From Hyphomicrobiales bacterium (lineage in GTDB: Bacteria > Pseudomonadota > Alphaproteobacteria > Rhizobiales > Methylopilaceae), in contig JALHQA010000003.1 in assembly GCA_022842205.1 (NCBI GenBank), positions 273,833 to 337,832 on the forward strand: DNA of 64,000 nt, written 5' to 3'. The translations under genes and the position numbers were made by a program. The notes under the pieces were generated by a model. It was not told the DNA's origin, did no database searches, and worked only from the letters and a program-made list of their open reading frames with translations. Every line of letters begins with the position of its first letter. Within the stretch, counting starts at the first letter, position 1. This document shows, piece by piece, positions 34,484 through 44,198 of this stretch.

Positions 34484-34996
34484 TCAGGTCTCCGCCTTCT
34501 TCAGATCGGCGATGGTGATAAGTACATTGAACGCCTGGCACCACACCGTCACCGAGCTGTATTGACTGAGATCGGTGCCTGCGGGAACCTCGAAGCGCTG
34601 GCTGCCCGCGAACGACCGGAGTTGGCCGAGATCGAGGCCGAGCCCTTCCTGGGCCGCCGCGTTCTTGTCTTCGGCTTTGCTGATGCCCTCAGCGCTGCTC
34701 CGCGACAGATAGACATGATATTTCGGCCCTGGGCCGACTTCGAAGTCCGGTTCGAGAAATACCGCGCCTTTAAAAAGCGTCACTCCGCCCTTCCCCCAGT
34801 GCACCGGATCGGCCGGATCGGCGTGGATGAAGCTGCCGGCGGCCAGTTGCTGTGTGTCGGTCGCGCTGCGCTGTTCCGTCGCCGGCGGCGGCGCGAACAC
34901 GAACGGGAAGATGACCAGCCCGGCGCCGAGCCCGATGGCCGTGCCGACAATAAGACCGACGATGAAAACCCATATGCTGCGCACGAATGGACGCAT
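34484..34996 (-). CDS. DM13-domain membrane-anchored protein
   Basis: The 170-aa protein has an N-terminal transmembrane segment (VFIVGLIVGTAIGLGAGLVI, about residues 9-30). A DM13 domain follows, with GSFIHADPADPVHWGKGGVT near 55 and the characteristic redox cysteine in SSVTVWCQAFNVLI near 150. DM13 domains are thought to take part in electron transfer or hydroxylation outside the cytoplasm. GGGAG precedes the ATG at 34996, preferred over a longer frame that overlaps cca. It lies 11 bases downstream of cca on the same strand. Confidence 0.82.
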   Translation of the reverse strand: MRPFVRSIWVFIVGLIVGTAIGLGAGLVIFPFVFAPPPATEQRSATDTQQLAAGSFIHADPADPVHWGKGGVTLFKGAVFLEPDFEVGPGPKYHVYLSRSSAEGISKAEDKNAAAQEGLGLDLGQLRSFAGSQRFEVPAGTDLSQYSSVTVWCQAFNVLITIADLKKAET

Positions 34997-35007
34997 GTCG
35001 AATCTCC

Positions 35008-36204
35008 CTAGTTCGCCCGCATCGTCTCGGCGATCAGCCTGTCCAGCGCGACGGCATCCATCGGAAAGCCCGCCGCGATCCAGTTCTCTTCTATACGTGC
35101 GAGCGCGGCGCCGAGACGCGGCCCCTTCTCGACACCCTGCGCCATGATCTGGGCCGCCGTCACCGGAAACTTCGGAACCGCCCATTGGTCGGGCAGCGCC
35201 AGAATGTCTCCGGCATCTTCGCTTTCGCCTGCGCTGCAGAACAACACCCGGTCGCGGAAAGTCTGTGCGCCGAGCCGGTACAGCGCCGCCTTCCGTTCAG
35301 CCTCGCCGGATTTCGGCGTAAGCACCGGCCCCGTCGCCATGCGGCGCAGACGTTCCGTCTCCTCGTTCGACAGGCGCAGCCGCTCGCGCAGCCGGTCCGC
35401 GTTCTCCGGTATAAACATGGTCAGCGCGCCAACGCGCATCACCGCATCCGCGTCGGGAGCGAGCGCAATCAGCTGCAAAAGCCGACGCGGCCGGGCCATG
35501 CCGCCGAGCACGAGGCCCAGCAGCCCCGCATCGCTCATGATCTTCGCGGTTGCGGCGGCCCGCCGTGTCACGACGAGCTTGAAGAGTTCGGCACGGACAC
35601 GCTCGCGCGACAGCCGGTCGAGCCCGGCCCTTTCCGCAACAGCCGCCGAAAAGGCTTCGGCGTCGGGTGCTCCGTCCGCGTAGCCGGAGAAGAACCGGAA
35701 AAAACGCAGGATGCGCAGATAGTCTTCGCGGATGCGCGCACGGGCATCGCCGATGAAGCGCACGCGGCGCGCGGCAAGATCGGCCTCGCCGCCGACGAAG
35801 TCATGGACGTTTCCCATCCTGTCGAGAAACAGGCCGTTGATCGTGAAGTCGCGCCGCTGCGCGTCCTCCGCCCAGTCGCGCCCGAAGGCCACGACGGCAT
35901 GGCGGCCGAAGGTTTCCACGTCGCGGCGCAAGGTCGTGACCTCGAAAGGCCGCTTGTCCACGATGACGGTCACAGTGCCGTGTTCGACGCCGGTCGGCAC
36001 TGTCTTCAGCCCCGCGGCCGAAGCACGGCGTATCACCTCGTCGGGAGTGGCGGTGGTGGCAAAATCGATCTCGGCTGCCTGTTTGCCGATCAAGGCATCG
36101 CGCACCGCACCGCCGGCGATCCGGGTCTCCTCCCCCGCGCCATCGAGAACCTCGAACAGGCGGGTGACGGCCGAATCGGCCAGCAGCGCCGCCGAAATGC
36201 TCAT
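35008..36204 (-). CDS. cca: CCA tRNA nucleotidyltransferase / poly(A) polymerase family protein
   Basis: The 398-aa class II nucleotidyltransferase has the motif TRIAGGAVRDALIGKQAAEI, followed by DFATTATP carrying catalytic acidic residues, then RRDFTINGLFLDRMGNVHDF near residue 116. The RNA-binding region REDYLRILRFFRFFSGYA lies near 160. It adds or repairs the 3' CCA of tRNAs. The start at 36204 lies in an ATGA overlap with the DUF6111 gene, a pairing often seen in Hyphomicrobiales. Poly(A) polymerase activity cannot be excluded. Confidence 0.93.
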   Translation of the reverse strand: MSISAALLADSAVTRLFEVLDGAGEETRIAGGAVRDALIGKQAAEIDFATTATPDEVIRRASAAGLKTVPTGVEHGTVTVIVDKRPFEVTTLRRDVETFGRHAVVAFGRDWAEDAQRRDFTINGLFLDRMGNVHDFVGGEADLAARRVRFIGDARARIREDYLRILRFFRFFSGYADGAPDAEAFSAAVAERAGLDRLSRERVRAELFKLVVTRRAAATAKIMSDAGLLGLVLGGMARPRRLLQLIALAPDADAVMRVGALTMFIPENADRLRERLRLSNEETERLRRMATGPVLTPKSGEAERKAALYRLGAQTFRDRVLFCSAGESEDAGDILALPDQWAVPKFPVTAAQIMAQGVEKGPRLGAALARIEENWIAAGFPMDAVALDRLIAETMRAN

Positions 36205-36479
36205 TTGCCCTCCCTCGGGGCGAAATGGCCGGGGACGAGCTGGCCGTCCTTGTAGACCGGCGGAACCCAGACCGCGTCGGGGTCGGCGCCCCCGAATTCC
36301 GTGAAATAGATGAACCCGGCCGCCGCCAGGGCGATGCCGGCCAGGGTTACGAAGAACAGATGCCGCTTCGAGGCGGCGATCTCCTCCTCCGACTTCCTGC
36401 GCTCGGAGCCAAGCCACAGAAAATAAAACACAAAAGGCAGCAGGAAGAGTACGGCGCTATAAAAGACAGTTCGGATCAT
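36201..36479 (-). CDS. DUF6111-type small membrane protein
   Basis: The 92-aa protein has two transmembrane helices (about residues 5-22 and 42-61) and a short C-terminal domain ending in WVPPVYKDGQLVPGHFAPRE. This tail plus the fixed position ahead of cca identifies the DUF6111 group of alphaproteobacteria. Function unknown. It is coupled to cca by a four-base overlap and diverges from the MoxR operon. Confidence 0.82.
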   Translation of the reverse strand: MIRTVFYSAVLFLLPFVFYFLWLGSERRKSEEEIAASKRHLFFVTLAGIALAAAGFIYFTEFGGADPDAVWVPPVYKDGQLVPGHFAPREGK

Positions 36480-36638
36480 TTCTTTCCCTTGGAACGTCTG
36501 TTTACGGCCTCTCTCAATTGTGTGCCGTCACGCTCTCGCCCTTTTCAAACCACCACCATACCCTGAAGGTATGTAAGCCATGCAAGCACATGGGGCGGCC
36601 CGGCTTGGTCTTTGCGTGGCACTTCCCGAGGAGAATTC

Positions 36639-37643
36639 ATGACACGCAGTGCCAAAGCCGAAACGCTGGATGAAGCCATCCTGCGCAATGCGGAAACCAC
36701 CATTGCCCAGGTCACCGCCGCCCGCGAAGCGTTGGGTGAGATCATCTTCGGCCAGGAGGTCGTGGTCGAGCGCGCCCTCATCAGCATCCTGTGCGGCGCG
36801 CATGCCTTGCTTGTCGGTGTCCCGGGTCTTGCCAAGACGAAGTTGGTGGACACGCTGGGCACTGTTCTCGGTCTCGATGCCCGCCGCGTGCAGTTCACGC
36901 CGGACCTCATGCCGTCTGACATCCTCGGCTCGGAAGTCCTTGAAGAAGGAGCGAAAGGCACGCGCAGCTTCCGCTTCCTTCCGGGCCCGGTCTTCGCCCA
37001 GCTTCTGATGGCCGACGAGATCAACCGCGCCTCGCCGCGTACGCAATCGGCGCTTCTGCAGGCGATGCAGGAACATCACGTGACGGTTGCCGGCGTGCGC
37101 TACGACCTGCCGCGGCCGTTTCATGTGCTCGCGACCCAGAACCCACTTGAGCAGGAAGGCACCTATCCCCTTCCGGAAGCTCAGCTTGACCGCTTCCTGC
37201 TGCAGGTCGACGTCGATTATCCCGACCGCGCGCACGAGCGCCGCATCCTGCTGGAGACCACGGGCGCGGAAGAGACACGCCCACGCCAGACCATGAAAGC
37301 CGACGATCTTCTCGCCGCGCAGCGCCTCGTCCGCCGCCTTCCGGTTGGCGACAGCGTGGTCGACGCGATTCTTGATCTCGTGCGTTCGGCGCGCCCGGAA
37401 ACGGCCGATCCCGTCATCGCGCCGCTGATCGCCTGGGGCCCCGGTCCTCGCGCCTCGCAGGCGCTGATGCTCGCGGTGCGTGCCCGCGCGCTGCTCGACC
37501 GCCGCTTTGCACCATCGATCGACGACGTCATCGAACTTGCCGAGCCGGTGCTGAAGCATCGCATGGCACTCACCTTCGCCGCCCGCGCCGAAGGCCAGAC
37601 CGTCTCCGGCCTGGTTCGACGCCTGGCGGAGCGGCTCGGCTGA
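36639..37643 (+). CDS. MoxR-family AAA+ ATPase
   Basis: This is a 334-aa AAA+ chaperone. Walker A is GVPGLAKTKLVDTL near residue 65, Walker B MADEINRASPRTQSALLQAM near 125, sensor and arginine-finger regions are ATQNPLEQEGTYPLPEAQLD near 165, and a C-terminal lid follows. MoxR proteins typically act with von Willebrand A-type partners in metal insertion or complex assembly. The start at 36639 has a GAGGAG ribosome site; a codon 27 bases upstream is less likely. It is the first gene of a four-gene plus-strand operon. Confidence 0.94.
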   Translation: MTRSAKAETLDEAILRNAETTIAQVTAAREALGEIIFGQEVVVERALISILCGAHALLVGVPGLAKTKLVDTLGTVLGLDARRVQFTPDLMPSDILGSEVLEEGAKGTRSFRFLPGPVFAQLLMADEINRASPRTQSALLQAMQEHHVTVAGVRYDLPRPFHVLATQNPLEQEGTYPLPEAQLDRFLLQVDVDYPDRAHERRILLETTGAEETRPRQTMKADDLLAAQRLVRRLPVGDSVVDAILDLVRSARPETADPVIAPLIAWGPGPRASQALMLAVRARALLDRRFAPSIDDVIELAEPVLKHRMALTFAARAEGQTVSGLVRRLAERLG

Positions 37644-37648
37644 GATAC

Positions 37649-38572
37649 ATGATGGTTCAGGCCAGGACGCTGTCGTCGCAAGAAGTGGAGATCGAACCGC
37701 GTCACAGTGCGGACGCGCTGTCCCTTGCCGCTGCGATGCCGCGTCTGGTCGTCGCCGCACGGCGCACGGCGGCGAGCGTCGTGCATGGCATGCACGGCCG
37801 ACGCCGCGCCGGTCCTGGCGATAATTTCTGGCAGTTTCGTCGCTACGCACCGGAAGAGTCCGCCGCGCGGATCGACTGGCGGCGCTCGGCGCTGGGCGAC
37901 AGCCTGTATGTGCGAGAACAGGAATGGGAAGCCGCGCACACGGTCTGGATCTGGATCGACCGTTCGCGTTCGATGGCCTACCGTTCGGACCTTGCCGAAG
38001 ATTCCAAACTTGAGCGTGCGGTGATCCTTGGCCTGGCCCTGGCGGACCTGCTCGTGCGCGGTGGCGAACGGGTCGGCCTGATCGGTCTAGGCACCCCGAC
38101 GGCCAGCCGCCGGGCGGTGGACATTCTTGCCAATGTCCTCCTTGCAGCGCCGCCAAACGAGAGTTTTCCGGCACCGCATCCGCTGCCGCCCCTCGCCGAG
38201 GCCGTCCTGATCGGGGATTTTCTCGAACCCGAACCCGAGATCGCAACCACGATCCGCGGATTGGGCGGACGCGGGGCGCGCGGCCATGCGGTCGTGGTCT
38301 CGGACCCGATCGAGGAAACCTTTCCGTTCTCCGGGCGTACGGAGTTCAGAGACCCCGAAGCCATGACCCGCTTCACGCTGGGCCGCGCCCAGGATCTGCG
38401 CGACGAATACGGCCTGCGCCTCAACGCGCATCGCGAAGCCCTGCGCCTGATCGCCGGGCCTCTCGGCTGGTCGGTTGCCCAGCACCGGACCGATCGCCCC
38501 GCATCGGAAGCCTTGTTGGCGTTGTATGCGCAGCTCAGCGATCGGCCCGACGGCTTGAGTGCTGCGGGATGA
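37649..38572 (+). CDS. DUF58-domain protein (vWA-like)
   Basis: The 307-aa protein has the DUF58 signature GPGDNFWQFRRYAPEESAAR near residue 54, then WRRSALGDSLYVREQEWEAA and the metal-site-like IWIDRSRSMAY near 103 (DxSxS). No membrane segment is visible. DUF58 proteins accompany MoxR ATPases and are presumed clients or adaptors. It begins five bases after moxR at tandem ATG codons and its stop overlaps the next gene's start (ATGA). Confidence 0.9.
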   Translation: MMVQARTLSSQEVEIEPRHSADALSLAAAMPRLVVAARRTAASVVHGMHGRRRAGPGDNFWQFRRYAPEESAARIDWRRSALGDSLYVREQEWEAAHTVWIWIDRSRSMAYRSDLAEDSKLERAVILGLALADLLVRGGERVGLIGLGTPTASRRAVDILANVLLAAPPNESFPAPHPLPPLAEAVLIGDFLEPEPEIATTIRGLGGRGARGHAVVVSDPIEETFPFSGRTEFRDPEAMTRFTLGRAQDLRDEYGLRLNAHREALRLIAGPLGWSVAQHRTDRPASEALLALYAQLSDRPDGLSAAG

Positions 38573-41352
38573 CCGGCCTCGCATTCCTCAATCCGTGGCT
38601 TCTGCTGGCTCTGGCGGCATTGCCGGCGCTCTATTTCCTGCTGCGGCTCATTCCGCCGAGCCCGCGCAGGTTCGATTTTCCGCCGCTGCGCCTCCTGCTC
38701 GACGTTGTGGCGAAGGAGGAAACACCGGCGCGCACGCCGTGGTGGCTCGTCGCGCTCAGGATCGGCCTTGCCGCACTCATCATCCTCGCCCTTGCAGGCC
38801 CTGTGCTCAACCCCAATCCCGTGGCGCTACCCGGCGGCGGACCTCTGGTTCTTCTTGTCGACGACGGCTGGCCGGCGGCGCCGGATTGGGACGCGCGCAT
38901 GGAAACGGCGCAATCCGCGATATCGGCGGCTGAAAGCGCGGGCCGCGCCATCGCCATTGTCGGTCTCAACACCGCGAACGAGGACATAACGCTGGGCACC
39001 GCATCCCAGGCACAGGAACGGCTTCGCGCCCTCGTTCCCGCACCGTATGTACGCGATCCCGTCGTGCATCTCGCGGCCCTGACCAAGTTTGTTGAAAGCG
39101 AACCCGATGCCGAGATCGTTTGGCTCGCGGGGGGCCTCGAAACCGGCGGCGCCCGCGCGTTCGCCGAACGCGTTGCCGCGCTCAGCAACGGGTCGTCTCT
39201 TACCGTGCACATGCCTCAACGGACGGCTCGCGGATTGGCGGGCGTGGACAACACCGCGCAGGCCCTGACGTCGCGCGTTCTGCGTGCCGACACCGGCGCG
39301 CTCGAAAGCGGCATTGTCCGGGCGTTCGATCTGCGCGGCCGGCCGCTTGGCGAGACCGTATACAATTTCGGACCCGGCGAAACCGAGACCCGGGCATCGA
39401 TCGAGTTGCCGATCGAACTGCGCAATGAAGTCGCGCGGCTCGAACTTGCCGACGGCCGGTCAGCGGGGGGCGTGCAGCTTCTCGACGAGCGCTGGCGCCG
39501 GCGCGCGGTCGGCATCGTCTCCGGCTCGACCGCCGACACGGCGCAGCCGCTGCTCTCGCCTGTCTATTATTTGACGCGCGCACTCGAACCTTTTGCCGAC
39601 ATCCGCACGCCGCGAACCGCGGCGCCTTCGGAAGCCATTCTCGAACTCATCAACGATGGCGTGCCCGTGATCGCGCTTGCCGATGTCGGTACGATTTCGG
39701 AAGAGGCCCGCGGCGCCGCGCACGAATGGATCGCCAAGGGCGGTGTGCTGATCCGCTTCGCCGGCTCGCGCCTCGCCGCTGCCGAAAATGACGATCTCGT
39801 TCCCGTTCGTCTTCGCCGGGGCGGCCGCGTGCTCGGCGGAGCCCTCGCCTGGTCGACCCCGCAAAACCTCGGCGACTTTCCGGAGACGAGCCCGTTCGGC
39901 GGTTTGCAGGCTGGCGACGAGGTCGTGGTCAACCGTCAGGTCCTGGCTGAGCCGGACCCCGATCTCGCGGCCCATTCGTGGGCGGTCCTCGCCGACGGCA
40001 CTCCGCTTGTCACGGCGCGGCGCGATGGAGCAGGCATGCTGGTCCTGTTCCACGTCACCGCAGATACGGTCTGGTCGAATCTCCCGATTTCAGGTCTCTT
40101 TGTCGACATGCTGCGCCGCACCATCGCGCTTGCGGGCGAAGCGGTCGCCGCCGCCACGGGTGATGTTGCGCCCGACGCCGCCACGCAGCAGACAGCCGTT
40201 ACCCTCGCCCCGACCCGCACGCTCGACGGGCACGGCGCCTTCCGCAGCCCGCCGCCCACCGCACGCCCGGTTCCCGCAACCGGGATCGCCGCCGGCTCGC
40301 CCGAACATCCTCCGGGCATTTACGGTCCGCCGGACGGCTTTGTGGCCGTCAATACACTGCCCGCTGACGCGACGTTGAGCAGGCTCGACCTGGCCGGAAT
40401 ATCCGCGACCGTTCGCGGATATTCGTCGTCGGAACCCGTTCCGCTGGCTCCGTATCTGCTCGTCGGCGCACTGGCCGCGTTTCTTGCCGACACACTGATC
40501 ATGCTTCTTCTATCCGGTCGCATGGCCCGCATCCGCCGCCCCGGCGCAACCGCCGCGATGCTTGGGTTTCTGGCGCTCGTCGCGGCGCCCCATGCCGACG
40601 CCCAGACAAACTCCAAGACGATGGACGCGGCGCTGAAGACGCGGCTGGCCTATGTTCTTACCGGCGACCGGGAGGTCGACGATCTCAGCGAGGCGGGCCT
40701 GCGCGGTCTCGGATTGCAATTGTCGTCGCGTACGGCCTTCGAGCCGGGAGAGCCGATGGCCATCGACCCTGCACAGGACGAGATGGCGGCTTATCCCATC
40801 ATCTACTGGCCGGTGACGGACAACGCACAGACGCCATCGCCCGACGTGCTGTCGCGCATCGACGCCTATATGAAGCGCGGCGGCACAATCCTGTTCGACA
40901 CGCGCGATGCCATTTTCGCATCCGGGGATTCGCCGTCGGGATCGCCGGGTCTGCGGCGCATTCTGGCGGGGCTCGACATCCCGGAGCTTGAACAGGTTCC
41001 GGCCGATCACGTCCTGACAAAGAGCTTCTATCTTCTGCCCGATTTTCCCGGCCGCTTCCGCGGCGCACCGCTTTGGGTCGAAGCGATGCCGACGGCGGAG
41101 GAAGCCGAGAGCGGCTCGGTGGTCCGTTCCGGCGACGGCGTTTCGCCGATCCTTATTACCGCGAACGATTTTGCCGGAGCCTGGGCGATCGATGCGCGGG
41201 GTCAGACGATCCTGCCGACAACGCCGAGCGATCCGAGACAGCGCGAGTTGGCGTATCGCGCGGGCATCAATATCGTGATGTACGCGCTGACCGGAAACTA
41301 CAAGGCCGATCAGGTTCACGTGCCTGCCCTTCTCGAACGGCTCGGACAGTGA
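38569..41352 (+). CDS. BatA-like N-terminus fused to DUF4159, large membrane protein
   Basis: The 927-aa protein starts with a BatA-type membrane module: FLNPWLLLALAALPALYFLL at residues 4-23, PPSPRRFDFPPLRLLLDV, and a second helix near 62-82. A long periplasmic or cytoplasmic middle with a vWA-like fold follows, then two further helices near 625-645 and 658-680. The C-terminal DUF4159 domain contains LAYVLTGDREVDDLSEAGLRG and YPIIYWPVTDNAQTPSPDVL, with SRIDAYMKRGGTILFDTRDA resembling a glutamine-amidotransferase-like fold. It probably assembles with the next membrane protein under MoxR control. Confidence 0.85.
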   Translation: MTGLAFLNPWLLLALAALPALYFLLRLIPPSPRRFDFPPLRLLLDVVAKEETPARTPWWLVALRIGLAALIILALAGPVLNPNPVALPGGGPLVLLVDDGWPAAPDWDARMETAQSAISAAESAGRAIAIVGLNTANEDITLGTASQAQERLRALVPAPYVRDPVVHLAALTKFVESEPDAEIVWLAGGLETGGARAFAERVAALSNGSSLTVHMPQRTARGLAGVDNTAQALTSRVLRADTGALESGIVRAFDLRGRPLGETVYNFGPGETETRASIELPIELRNEVARLELADGRSAGGVQLLDERWRRRAVGIVSGSTADTAQPLLSPVYYLTRALEPFADIRTPRTAAPSEAILELINDGVPVIALADVGTISEEARGAAHEWIAKGGVLIRFAGSRLAAAENDDLVPVRLRRGGRVLGGALAWSTPQNLGDFPETSPFGGLQAGDEVVVNRQVLAEPDPDLAAHSWAVLADGTPLVTARRDGAGMLVLFHVTADTVWSNLPISGLFVDMLRRTIALAGEAVAAATGDVAPDAATQQTAVTLAPTRTLDGHGAFRSPPPTARPVPATGIAAGSPEHPPGIYGPPDGFVAVNTLPADATLSRLDLAGISATVRGYSSSEPVPLAPYLLVGALAAFLADTLIMLLLSGRMARIRRPGATAAMLGFLALVAAPHADAQTNSKTMDAALKTRLAYVLTGDREVDDLSEAGLRGLGLQLSSRTAFEPGEPMAIDPAQDEMAAYPIIYWPVTDNAQTPSPDVLSRIDAYMKRGGTILFDTRDAIFASGDSPSGSPGLRRILAGLDIPELEQVPADHVLTKSFYLLPDFPGRFRGAPLWVEAMPTAEEAESGSVVRSGDGVSPILITANDFAGAWAIDARGQTILPTTPSDPRQRELAYRAGINIVMYALTGNYKADQVHVPALLERLGQ

Positions 41353-41359
41353 GGCGCCC

Positions 41360-43429
41360 ATGACGTTCGGTCTTTCGCTCGCTCCGCTCGTTCCGTTCTG
41401 GCCGATGGTCGCCCTGGGCGTGCTGGCGCTCGCCGCCATTCTTGCGCTCGCATTCTTCCGCCCGCGTGGCGCGTGGCTCAGGGCCGCGGCCATCGCTGTT
41501 CTGTTCCTTGCCCTCGCCAATCCGTCCTTTACCCGCGAGGAGCGCGAGGGCCTGACCAGCGTGCTGGCGGTCGTGGTCGACCGCAGTGCCAGTCAGTCGC
41601 TCGACGGGCGCGACACGCGAACCGCTGATGCTCTGCGCGAGATCGAGGCCCGCGCGAAGGATCTGCCGAACACGGAAATCCGCATCATCGACGCGGCGGC
41701 GCCGAGCACCGGCTCGGACGGTACCGAGCTCTTCAAGGCGCTGCAGGCCGGGATCGCCGATGTGCCGCCGGATCGCGTTGCAGGCGCAGTGATCATCACC
41801 GACGGCGTCATTCACGACGTGCCGGACGATCTTGCCGCGCTCGGCTTCAACGCACCGGTCCACGGTCTCATAACCGGACGGCCAGACGAGCGCGACCGGC
41901 GCATTGTCCTGACACTCTCACCCCGGTTCGGCATCGTCGACAAGACGCAGGTCGTGCGCTTTCGCGTCGATGACACGGGGTTTCAGGCTGAGGGCTCCGT
42001 CACCGTCACGGCGCGTCGGGACGGCGAGGAAATCGCACGGCTGATCGTCGTGCCCGGCCGCGAAACGGAAATCGAAGTCCCGATCGCGCATGCCGGTCCG
42101 AATGTGGTGGAGATCGAGGCCGCGGCCGCGCCTGACGAGCTTACCGAGATCAACAACCGCGCCGCGCTTTCGATCGAGGGCGTGCGCGAGAAGCTGCGCG
42201 TTCTTCTCGTCTCCGGCGAGCCGCATTCGGGCGAGCGCACATGGCGCAATCTCCTGAAGGCCGACGCCAATGTCGATCTCGTCCATTTCACCATTCTGCG
42301 GCCGCCGGAAAAGCAGGACGGTACGCCGATCAACGAACTGTCGCTGATCGCCTTCCCGACGCGCGAACTGTTCGTGACCAAGATCGAGGATTTCGACCTC
42401 ATCATTTTCGACCGCTACGCGCGGCAGGGCATCCTTCCCCTCGTCTATTTCGACAACATCGCGCAATATGTACGAAGCGGCGGCGCGGTCCTCGTCGCGG
42501 CCGGCCCGGATTATTCCGGCCCCGGCAGCCTGGCCGAAACCCCGCTCGGAGATGTGCTGCCGGCGACCCCTCTGGGCAGCGTGATCGAGCGCCCGTTCAA
42601 GCCGCTCGTCACGGAGGCCGGCAATCGCCATCCCGTCACGCGCCGTCTGCCGGGAGGCGGCCCGAATCCCGACTGGAGCGAATGGTTCCGCATCGTCGAG
42701 ACACGCGCGCGCGACAACCCGCCCTTGATGTCCGGCGCGGACGACAGGCCCTTGCTGGTTCTCTCGCGTGAGGATGAAGGCCGCATTGCGCTGTTTCTGT
42801 CCGATCACGTCTGGCTGTGGGCACGCGGCTATGAGGGCGGCGGCCCGCATCAAGACCTGCTGCGCCGCCTCGTTCACTGGCTGATGAAGGAACCCGACCT
42901 CGAGGAAGAGGCGCTTCGCATGTCCGGACGCCGCGGCGCGTTGACCATCGAGCGCCAGACGATGAACGACACCGCGCCGCCCGTGACCTTGACCTATCCG
43001 TCCGGCGAGACGCGCACGATCCAGCTTGAAGAGTCCGAGCCGGGACTGTTCCGCTCCGTCGTCAATACGGCCGAGCAAGGCCTCTACCGCGCCGAGGACG
43101 GTACGTTCACGGCGCTGGCAAATCTTGGCCCGGCCAATGCCCGCGAGTTCCAGGAAATCGCCTCGACCACGGAACGTCTTCAGCCGATCGCCGAGGCGAC
43201 TGGCGGATCCGTGCGCCGGATCGCGGAGGCCGACGGCGGCGTAGACGTTCCGCGACTGCTGCAGGTGCGCTCGGGCGCACGCGCCTTCGGCTCGGACTGG
43301 ATCGGCGTACGGCGCGCCGAGACGGAGGTCGTGCGCGGCCTCGACATCTTCCCCGTGTTCGCTGGCATCGTCGGGCTGCTCCTCCTGCTCGCCTCGCTCA
43401 CCGCCGCGTGGGCACGCGAAGGCCGCTGA
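41360..43429 (+). CDS. Membrane protein of the MoxR/Bat operon (vWA/GATase-like)
   Basis: The 689-aa protein has two N-terminal helices (about residues 5-30 and 35-55), then VLAVVVDRSASQSLDGRDTR, a vWA-like metal site (DxSxS) near residue 72. A middle domain with LIIFDRYARQGILPLVYFDN and GGAVLVAAGPDYSGPGSLAE recalls class I glutamine amidotransferase-like domains. One C-terminal helix follows (FPVFAGIVGLLLLLASLTAA). It is the last gene of the moxR operon. Bat-type operons have been linked to envelope stress or aerotolerance; the exact role here is inference. Confidence 0.83.
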   Translation: MTFGLSLAPLVPFWPMVALGVLALAAILALAFFRPRGAWLRAAAIAVLFLALANPSFTREEREGLTSVLAVVVDRSASQSLDGRDTRTADALREIEARAKDLPNTEIRIIDAAAPSTGSDGTELFKALQAGIADVPPDRVAGAVIITDGVIHDVPDDLAALGFNAPVHGLITGRPDERDRRIVLTLSPRFGIVDKTQVVRFRVDDTGFQAEGSVTVTARRDGEEIARLIVVPGRETEIEVPIAHAGPNVVEIEAAAAPDELTEINNRAALSIEGVREKLRVLLVSGEPHSGERTWRNLLKADANVDLVHFTILRPPEKQDGTPINELSLIAFPTRELFVTKIEDFDLIIFDRYARQGILPLVYFDNIAQYVRSGGAVLVAAGPDYSGPGSLAETPLGDVLPATPLGSVIERPFKPLVTEAGNRHPVTRRLPGGGPNPDWSEWFRIVETRARDNPPLMSGADDRPLLVLSREDEGRIALFLSDHVWLWARGYEGGGPHQDLLRRLVHWLMKEPDLEEEALRMSGRRGALTIERQTMNDTAPPVTLTYPSGETRTIQLEESEPGLFRSVVNTAEQGLYRAEDGTFTALANLGPANAREFQEIASTTERLQPIAEATGGSVRRIAEADGGVDVPRLLQVRSGARAFGSDWIGVRRAETEVVRGLDIFPVFAGIVGLLLLLASLTAAWAREGR

Positions 43430-43485
43430 CAGGGAACCGGCACCGGCATTTGCTGCTTTCTTCCACATGAACCCACGGAGGAAGC

Positions 43486-43695
43486 ATGGAAACGGCAGTC
43501 TACGAGATCGTCGGACAGGGCAATGAGTGGTTCGTGCTGCATGACAGCGACAAGGCAGGACCGTACGTCACCAAGGAGGCGGCGTTTGAAGCGGCCATAC
43601 CCGCTGCCAGCCTGAGCATTCAGGATGGCCTGCCCGTTCAGCTCAATGTGCAGGGCGGCCCCAAATCCCCTGACGCGGAAGACACGGACGCCTAA
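43486..43695 (+). CDS. Small hypothetical protein (69 aa)
   Basis: The 69-aa acidic protein begins METAVYEIVGQGNEWFVLHD and contains GPYVTKEAAFEAAI. This pattern of two strands and a helix is like small DUF2188-type proteins, with an unstructured acidic tail. GGAGG lies just ahead of the ATG. It follows the Bat-like operon by 56 bases and its stop overlaps that of the convergent GNAT gene by four bases. Function unknown. Confidence 0.7.
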   Translation: METAVYEIVGQGNEWFVLHDSDKAGPYVTKEAAFEAAIPAASLSIQDGLPVQLNVQGGPKSPDAEDTDA

Positions 43696-44198
43696 AGGCC
43701 GGTATCGGCTTCGGCGGCGCCTTTGACGCTGTCGAAGGCACCCGGCTGAAGCTCCGTCACGAGAATCCGGTCAGGATCGACCGGCCCCGGCAGAATGACA
43801 TGGCCGCGCGGCACGCGCCGGAACCCGGCTTTGGCGTAGAACGGCTCGTCGCCGACGAGGATCACAAGCCTGTGGCCGTCCCTGCGGGCGGCGTCCATTG
43901 CCGCCTGCATAAGGGCCGTCCCGATGCCCCGGTTCATGAACGGGGGATCGACAGCCAGCGGTCCCAGCAGAAGGGCCGGCGTCGCGCCGATCCGGATCGG
44001 CGACATGCGGACGGAGCCGACAAGCAGCGTTCCCACGCGCGCGATGAATGACAGGCTCGCCATCTCCCTCGCCCCTTCGCGCAAGCGAAAAGCCGACCGG
44101 GCAAACCGGCCGGGGCCGAAGCCGCGTTCATGCAGCTTCTCGATCGCATCGGCGTGGTCGGGCGCTTCGGGCAGGATTTCGAGCGGAAGGGAGGTCAT
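43692..44198 (-). CDS. GNAT-family N-acetyltransferase
   Basis: The 168-aa protein has the GNAT core. Motif A is LLLGPLAVDPPFMNRGIGTALMQAAMD in two parts, with the acetyl-CoA loop around NRGIGTAL near residue 93. The following strand is HRLVILVGDEPFYAKAGF, and the region FRRVPRGHVILPGPVDPDRI is typical of the YhbS-like group. The acceptor substrate is unknown. It converges on the 69-aa gene. Confidence 0.87.
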   Translation of the reverse strand: MTSLPLEILPEAPDHADAIEKLHERGFGPGRFARSAFRLREGAREMASLSFIARVGTLLVGSVRMSPIRIGATPALLLGPLAVDPPFMNRGIGTALMQAAMDAARRDGHRLVILVGDEPFYAKAGFRRVPRGHVILPGPVDPDRILVTELQPGAFDSVKGAAEADTGL

